From: PVC group bacterium
Lineage (GTDB): Bacteria; Verrucomicrobiota; Kiritimatiellia; SS1-B-03-39; UBA6053
Direction of reading: 5' to 3'
Length of the DNA stretch: 8,802 bases
NCBI GenBank assembly: GCA_003565815.1
Contig: PXAS01000359.1
Span: 1-8,802 of the forward strand
In this document: in pieces, positions 6,209 through 8,802 of the stretch
How the letters are laid out: each line of letters opens with the position of its first letter
Numbering within the stretch: the first letter of the stretch is position 1
Made by a program: the position numbers and the translations under genes
The notes under the pieces: generated by a model
The model's input: the letters and a program-made list of their open reading frames with translations, nothing else
The model's database searches: none
What the model was told of the DNA's origin: nothing

Positions 6209-8143
6209 ATGACTGAATCCACCCAATCGTCCACGCCCCCTGAAACAAAAATCCGCGCCGTCCCCACTTCCGTACTTGTCGTCGAGGACGAAGCCATCGT
6301 CGTCCGCGACATCTGCCAGCAACTGGAAATCCTCGGATACAACATTGCCGCGGAGGCCCGCACCGGAGAGGCCGCGTTGGAATTGGCGGCCGCTTTGAAA
6401 CCGGATCTGATCCTCATGGACATCCAGTTGGCCGGCGAAATGGATGGCGTGACCGTCGCCGGGATCATTCGCGATGAGTTGGATATTCCCGTCGTGTTCC
6501 TCACCGCCTTTGCCAGTGAAAGCGTTTTTGAGCGCGCGAAAAAAATGGAGCCCTACGGCTATATCCTCAAACCGTTCGAAGAACGGGAATTACAGATTAT
6601 CGTGGACATGGCTCTATATAAACATGGCATGGAAAAAGAAATGCGCTTCAAAAGCCAGGCGCTTTCCTCCGCGGCAAATGCAATTGTCATCACTGATCCC
6701 GAGGGCGAAATCGTCTGGGTCAATGCGGCCTTTTCCAGATATACGGGTTATTCGCTGGAAGAAGCCCTGGGGAAAAATCCAAACGTGCTGTTGAAATCGG
6801 GCGAACAGGACAAGGCTTTCTACAATGAGATGTGGGCGACCATCTCCGGCGGCGAGGTTTGGAAAGGCGAATTGGTCAACCAGCGCAAAGACGGATCCAC
6901 CTATCCCGAGCGCATGACCATTACCCCCATGTTTGGTCCGGCGGGAAAAATCACCCATTACATTGCCATCAAAGAGGATATCACCGAGCAGAAACGACTG
7001 GAACAATTGCAACTGCGCTCCCAACGTCTGGAAAGCATCGGCACCCTGGCGGGCGGCATCGCCCATGATCTCAACAATATATTGTCCCCCATCATTATGT
7101 CCGCGGACCTCCTGGTCAAAACCTGTGGGGATCCCGATCAATTGGAGATGCTGAAAATGATATCCGAAAGCGCCCAGCGGGGCGCCGATATCGTCAAACA
7201 GGTCCTTTCCTTTGCACGGGGCTCCGATGGACGGAAAAACGAAATACAGATTCGGCATATTCTCGTGGAGTTGGCCAAGGTTTGCCGGGAAACCTTCCCC
7301 CGCAAAATCGAAGTGCTCAATTATGTGGCCCGGGATTTGTGGCTTGTCCGTGCCGATCCCACCCAAATCCATCAGGTGTTCATGAATTTGCTGATCAACG
7401 CCCGGGACGCCATGCCCGAGGGAGGGCAGTTGACGATCAAGGGCACAAATGTTGAATTGGATGCGGACGCGGCGGAAACGGTGCCCGACTTGTCACCGGG
7501 GCGCTATGTGCGATTTCAAATTATCGACAATGGTTTGGGGATGCCCGAAAGCGTGGTGAATCATATCTTCGAACTCTTTTTCACCACTAAAGAGCAAGGA
7601 AAGGGCACGGGATTGGGTTTGTCCACGGCCATGGGCATCGTGCGCGCCCACGCGGGGAGCATCACCGTTCAATCCGCGCCCGGGGAAGGGACCTGTTTCA
7701 CCATTTATTTGCCGGCGGATACCGGCCCGGCTGAAAAAAAGACGGGAACCTCCGGCAAGAAAACTCCCCGCGGCAATGGGGAGCGTATCCTGATTGTCGA
7801 TGACGAGGAATCCATTCGTTGGATGTTGAAGACCACGCTGGAAGGCATCGGCTATGTCGTGGATCAAGCCGCGAATGGCGTTCTGGCCCTGGAAAAACTT
7901 TCCGAATCCGGTTCCTCCTACGATCTGGTGATTTCGGACGTGATGATGCCCGTCATGGACGGCGCCGAATTGGTGCAATCCTTGGAGGCCTCCCATCCCG
8001 GACTGCCGGTGTTGCTGATCAGCGGCATGTTGCCCGATGGCGAATTAGAGGCCAAGGGCTTCGCGCTGCAAACGCCTTGTTTGATCAAGCCCTTTTCCAT
8101 TGCAAATTTGGCTGAAAAAGTGGCCGAATTGATTGCACATTAA
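6209..8143 (+). CDS. soluble hybrid histidine kinase / response regulator, REC-PAS-HisKA-HATPase-REC
   Basis: This 644-residue protein has no membrane segment or signal peptide and is probably cytoplasmic. The domains in order are as follows. The first receiver (about 20-140) has E26/D27, phosphoacceptor D71 in LILMDIQLAG, T99 and K121. A PAS/PAC domain spans about 148-262. HisKA carries H286 in GGIAHDLNN. HATPase_c (about 380-503) has N397 in NLLINARDA, DNGLGM at 440-445, FELFFTTK and GKGTGLGLS. After a Lys/Gly-rich linker (508-524), the second receiver (525-644) has D531/D532, phosphoacceptor D577 in LVISDVMMP, S605 at the conserved Thr/Ser position and K627. All key residues for kinase and receiver activity are present. 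The family role is phosphorelay; the receiver in front of the kinase suggests input from another kinase, most simply its operon partner ending 6 nt upstream (inference). No Shine-Dalgarno sequence is visible, so translational coupling is likely. It ends in a stop codon shared with parB on the opposite strand. Confidence 0.92.
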   Translation: MTESTQSSTPPETKIRAVPTSVLVVEDEAIVVRDICQQLEILGYNIAAEARTGEAALELAAALKPDLILMDIQLAGEMDGVTVAGIIRDELDIPVVFLTAFASESVFERAKKMEPYGYILKPFEERELQIIVDMALYKHGMEKEMRFKSQALSSAANAIVITDPEGEIVWVNAAFSRYTGYSLEEALGKNPNVLLKSGEQDKAFYNEMWATISGGEVWKGELVNQRKDGSTYPERMTITPMFGPAGKITHYIAIKEDITEQKRLEQLQLRSQRLESIGTLAGGIAHDLNNILSPIIMSADLLVKTCGDPDQLEMLKMISESAQRGADIVKQVLSFARGSDGRKNEIQIRHILVELAKVCRETFPRKIEVLNYVARDLWLVRADPTQIHQVFMNLLINARDAMPEGGQLTIKGTNVELDADAAETVPDLSPGRYVRFQIIDNGLGMPESVVNHIFELFFTTKEQGKGTGLGLSTAMGIVRAHAGSITVQSAPGEGTCFTIYLPADTGPAEKKTGTSGKKTPRGNGERILIVDDEESIRWMLKTTLEGIGYVVDQAANGVLALEKLSESGSSYDLVISDVMMPVMDGAELVQSLEASHPGLPVLLISGMLPDGELEAKGFALQTPCLIKPFSIANLAEKVAELIAH

Positions 8144-8802
8144 AGTTCTTCGGCCAATCCGAACAAGTCCAAAAGACGGTCCAGATCGTCGTTGGAATAA
8201 AAATCGATTTCCAGTTTCCCCCGCTGTTTTTTGCCGTTGGCCAGGGAGCGGGTGGGGGAGATGCGCACGCTGGTCCCCAGGCGTTGGTGCAGGCGGTCAA
8301 TCAAATATTGCAAATGGTCCGGGGGAATGTCGGATTTTCCCCCATCGCTCGCGGCGGGTTTGCGGGGGGGATTCAAGCGGGTTTTCACCTGTCGCTCCAG
8401 TTCGCGGACGCTCCAGCGTTCACGGACGCAGGCATTGGCGAGGATGATCTGTTCGTCCTCGATTTCCAAGCCCAACAACACCTTCGCATGTCCGTTTGAG
8501 AGGCGTCCGTCGGCCACCATGCCGCGCACATCGGGGGCCAGGGAGAGCATGCGAAGGGCGTTGGCGACCGTTGCGCGCCCTTTGCCCACCCGCTTGGCAA
8601 TCGCCTCCTGGGTCAAATGGAAGTCTTCCGCCAGACGCTGGTAGCCCTCCGCCTCTTCAATGATATTCAAATCCCGGCGTTGCAGGTTTTCCACCAGGGC
8701 GATTTCCAGCGCCTCCTGGTCGGTCAATGTCCGCACGATCACGGGGACTTTTTTCAGCCCGGCCCTTTGCGCGGCCCGGAAGCGGCGTTCCCCGGCGATC
8801 AA
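8140..8802 (-). CDS. parB: ParB/Spo0J chromosome-partitioning protein, 3' part (5' end outside window)
   Basis: ParB binds parS, spreads as a CTP-dependent clamp and works with ParA in chromosome segregation. The window holds the last 220 codons. They show GERRFRAA at the right edge (box II of the N-terminal CTP-binding domain), ENLQRRDLN near 39-46, and the helix-turn-helix in LTQEAIAKRVGKGRATVANA (63-82). NGHAKVLLGLE follows at 103-113, and the C-terminal dimerisation segment GKLEIDFYSNDDLDRLLDLFG ends the protein. The first visible codon is TTG (8802-8800), but it encodes the leucine before IAGERR and is not a start. Roughly 60-80 residues, including the N-terminal box I, lie beyond the window. 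parA would normally sit just upstream, to the right. No frameshift is seen. The stop codon overlaps that of the hybrid kinase, leaving no intergenic space. Confidence 0.95.
   Translation of the reverse strand: MIAGERRFRAAQRAGLKKVPVIVRTLTDQEALEIALVENLQRRDLNIIEEAEGYQRLAEDFHLTQEAIAKRVGKGRATVANALRMLSLAPDVRGMVADGRLSNGHAKVLLGLEIEDEQIILANACVRERWSVRELERQVKTRLNPPRKPAASDGGKSDIPPDHLQYLIDRLHQRLGTSVRISPTRSLANGKKQRGKLEIDFYSNDDLDRLLDLFGLAEEL

Noticed and set aside
5330..6322. A 330-codon minus-strand frame opposite the sensor kinase
   Set aside because: It is antisense to the HisKA_2/HATPase region, whose motifs are conserved on the plus strand; the composition looks like a shadow frame.
6590..6622. A TATATAAA stretch with TTACAG upstream, as an internal promoter of the hybrid kinase
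   Set aside because: The spacing is 19 nt, the -35 match is poor, and the bases encode the conserved end of the first receiver.
7694..7709. A possible parS site, TGTTTCAC followed by CATTTATT
   Set aside because: Only one half matches the parS palindrome TGTTTCACGTGAAACA, and it lies within the HATPase coding sequence. No full parS was found in the window.
8145..8164. A hairpin TTCGG/CCGAA just inside the parB 3' end as a shared terminator
   Set aside because: The stem is only 5 bp and neither strand has a T-run after it.
8800..8802. TTG at the right edge as the start of parB
   Set aside because: It encodes the leucine of LIAGERR, inside the conserved N-terminal ParB domain, so the true start is outside the window.

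Overview
This 8.8 kb bacterial chromosomal window has four complete genes and one gene cut by the right edge, plus a tandem glycine riboswitch. Base composition is GC-rich (high fifties percent by eye). Coding density is near 98%, with no mobile elements, CRISPR arrays or tRNA/rRNA genes. The lineage cannot be fixed from sequence alone. The single-chain GcvP, the Spo0J-type ParB, the multi-domain hybrid kinase and the scarcity of Shine-Dalgarno sequences suggest a Gram-negative-type bacterium. Verrucomicrobiota-like and Desulfobacterota-like lineages are candidates, as low-confidence inference.

Layout. (1) Positions 1-78 hold a candidate intrinsic terminator on the minus strand. (2) Positions 79-4186, minus strand, hold gcvP (P-protein) followed by gcvT (T-protein), 4 nt apart. 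gcvH is not in the window. (3) The minus-strand leader, about 4187-4392, carries a two-aptamer glycine riboswitch with a sigma70-like promoter just upstream. (4) Divergently, on the plus strand, lie two signalling genes 6 nt apart. The first (4451-6202) is a membrane sensor kinase with a 5TMR-LYT-like sensor, PAS, HisKA_2 and HATPase domains. The second (6209-8143) is a soluble hybrid protein, REC-PAS-HisKA-HATPase-REC. (5) Converging on this pair from the right is the 3' part of parB (8140-8802), whose stop codon overlaps that of the hybrid kinase.

How the parts work together. The gcv operon makes two of the four glycine cleavage components; with H-protein and lipoamide dehydrogenase encoded elsewhere they convert glycine to CO2, NH3 and 5,10-methylene-THF. 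The leader riboswitch would tie expression to intracellular glycine. The two kinases look like a local phosphorelay: the membrane kinase is a plausible donor to the first receiver of the hybrid. No DNA-binding or enzymatic output domain is present, so the endpoint is outside the window. parB belongs to chromosome segregation and suggests, without proving, an origin-proximal location.

No clearly new system was found. The most notable unexplained structures are the hairpin whose tetraloop contains the predicted start codon of the sensor kinase, two mutually exclusive pairings between the riboswitch and the gcvP start, and the divergent mid-section of GcvT.
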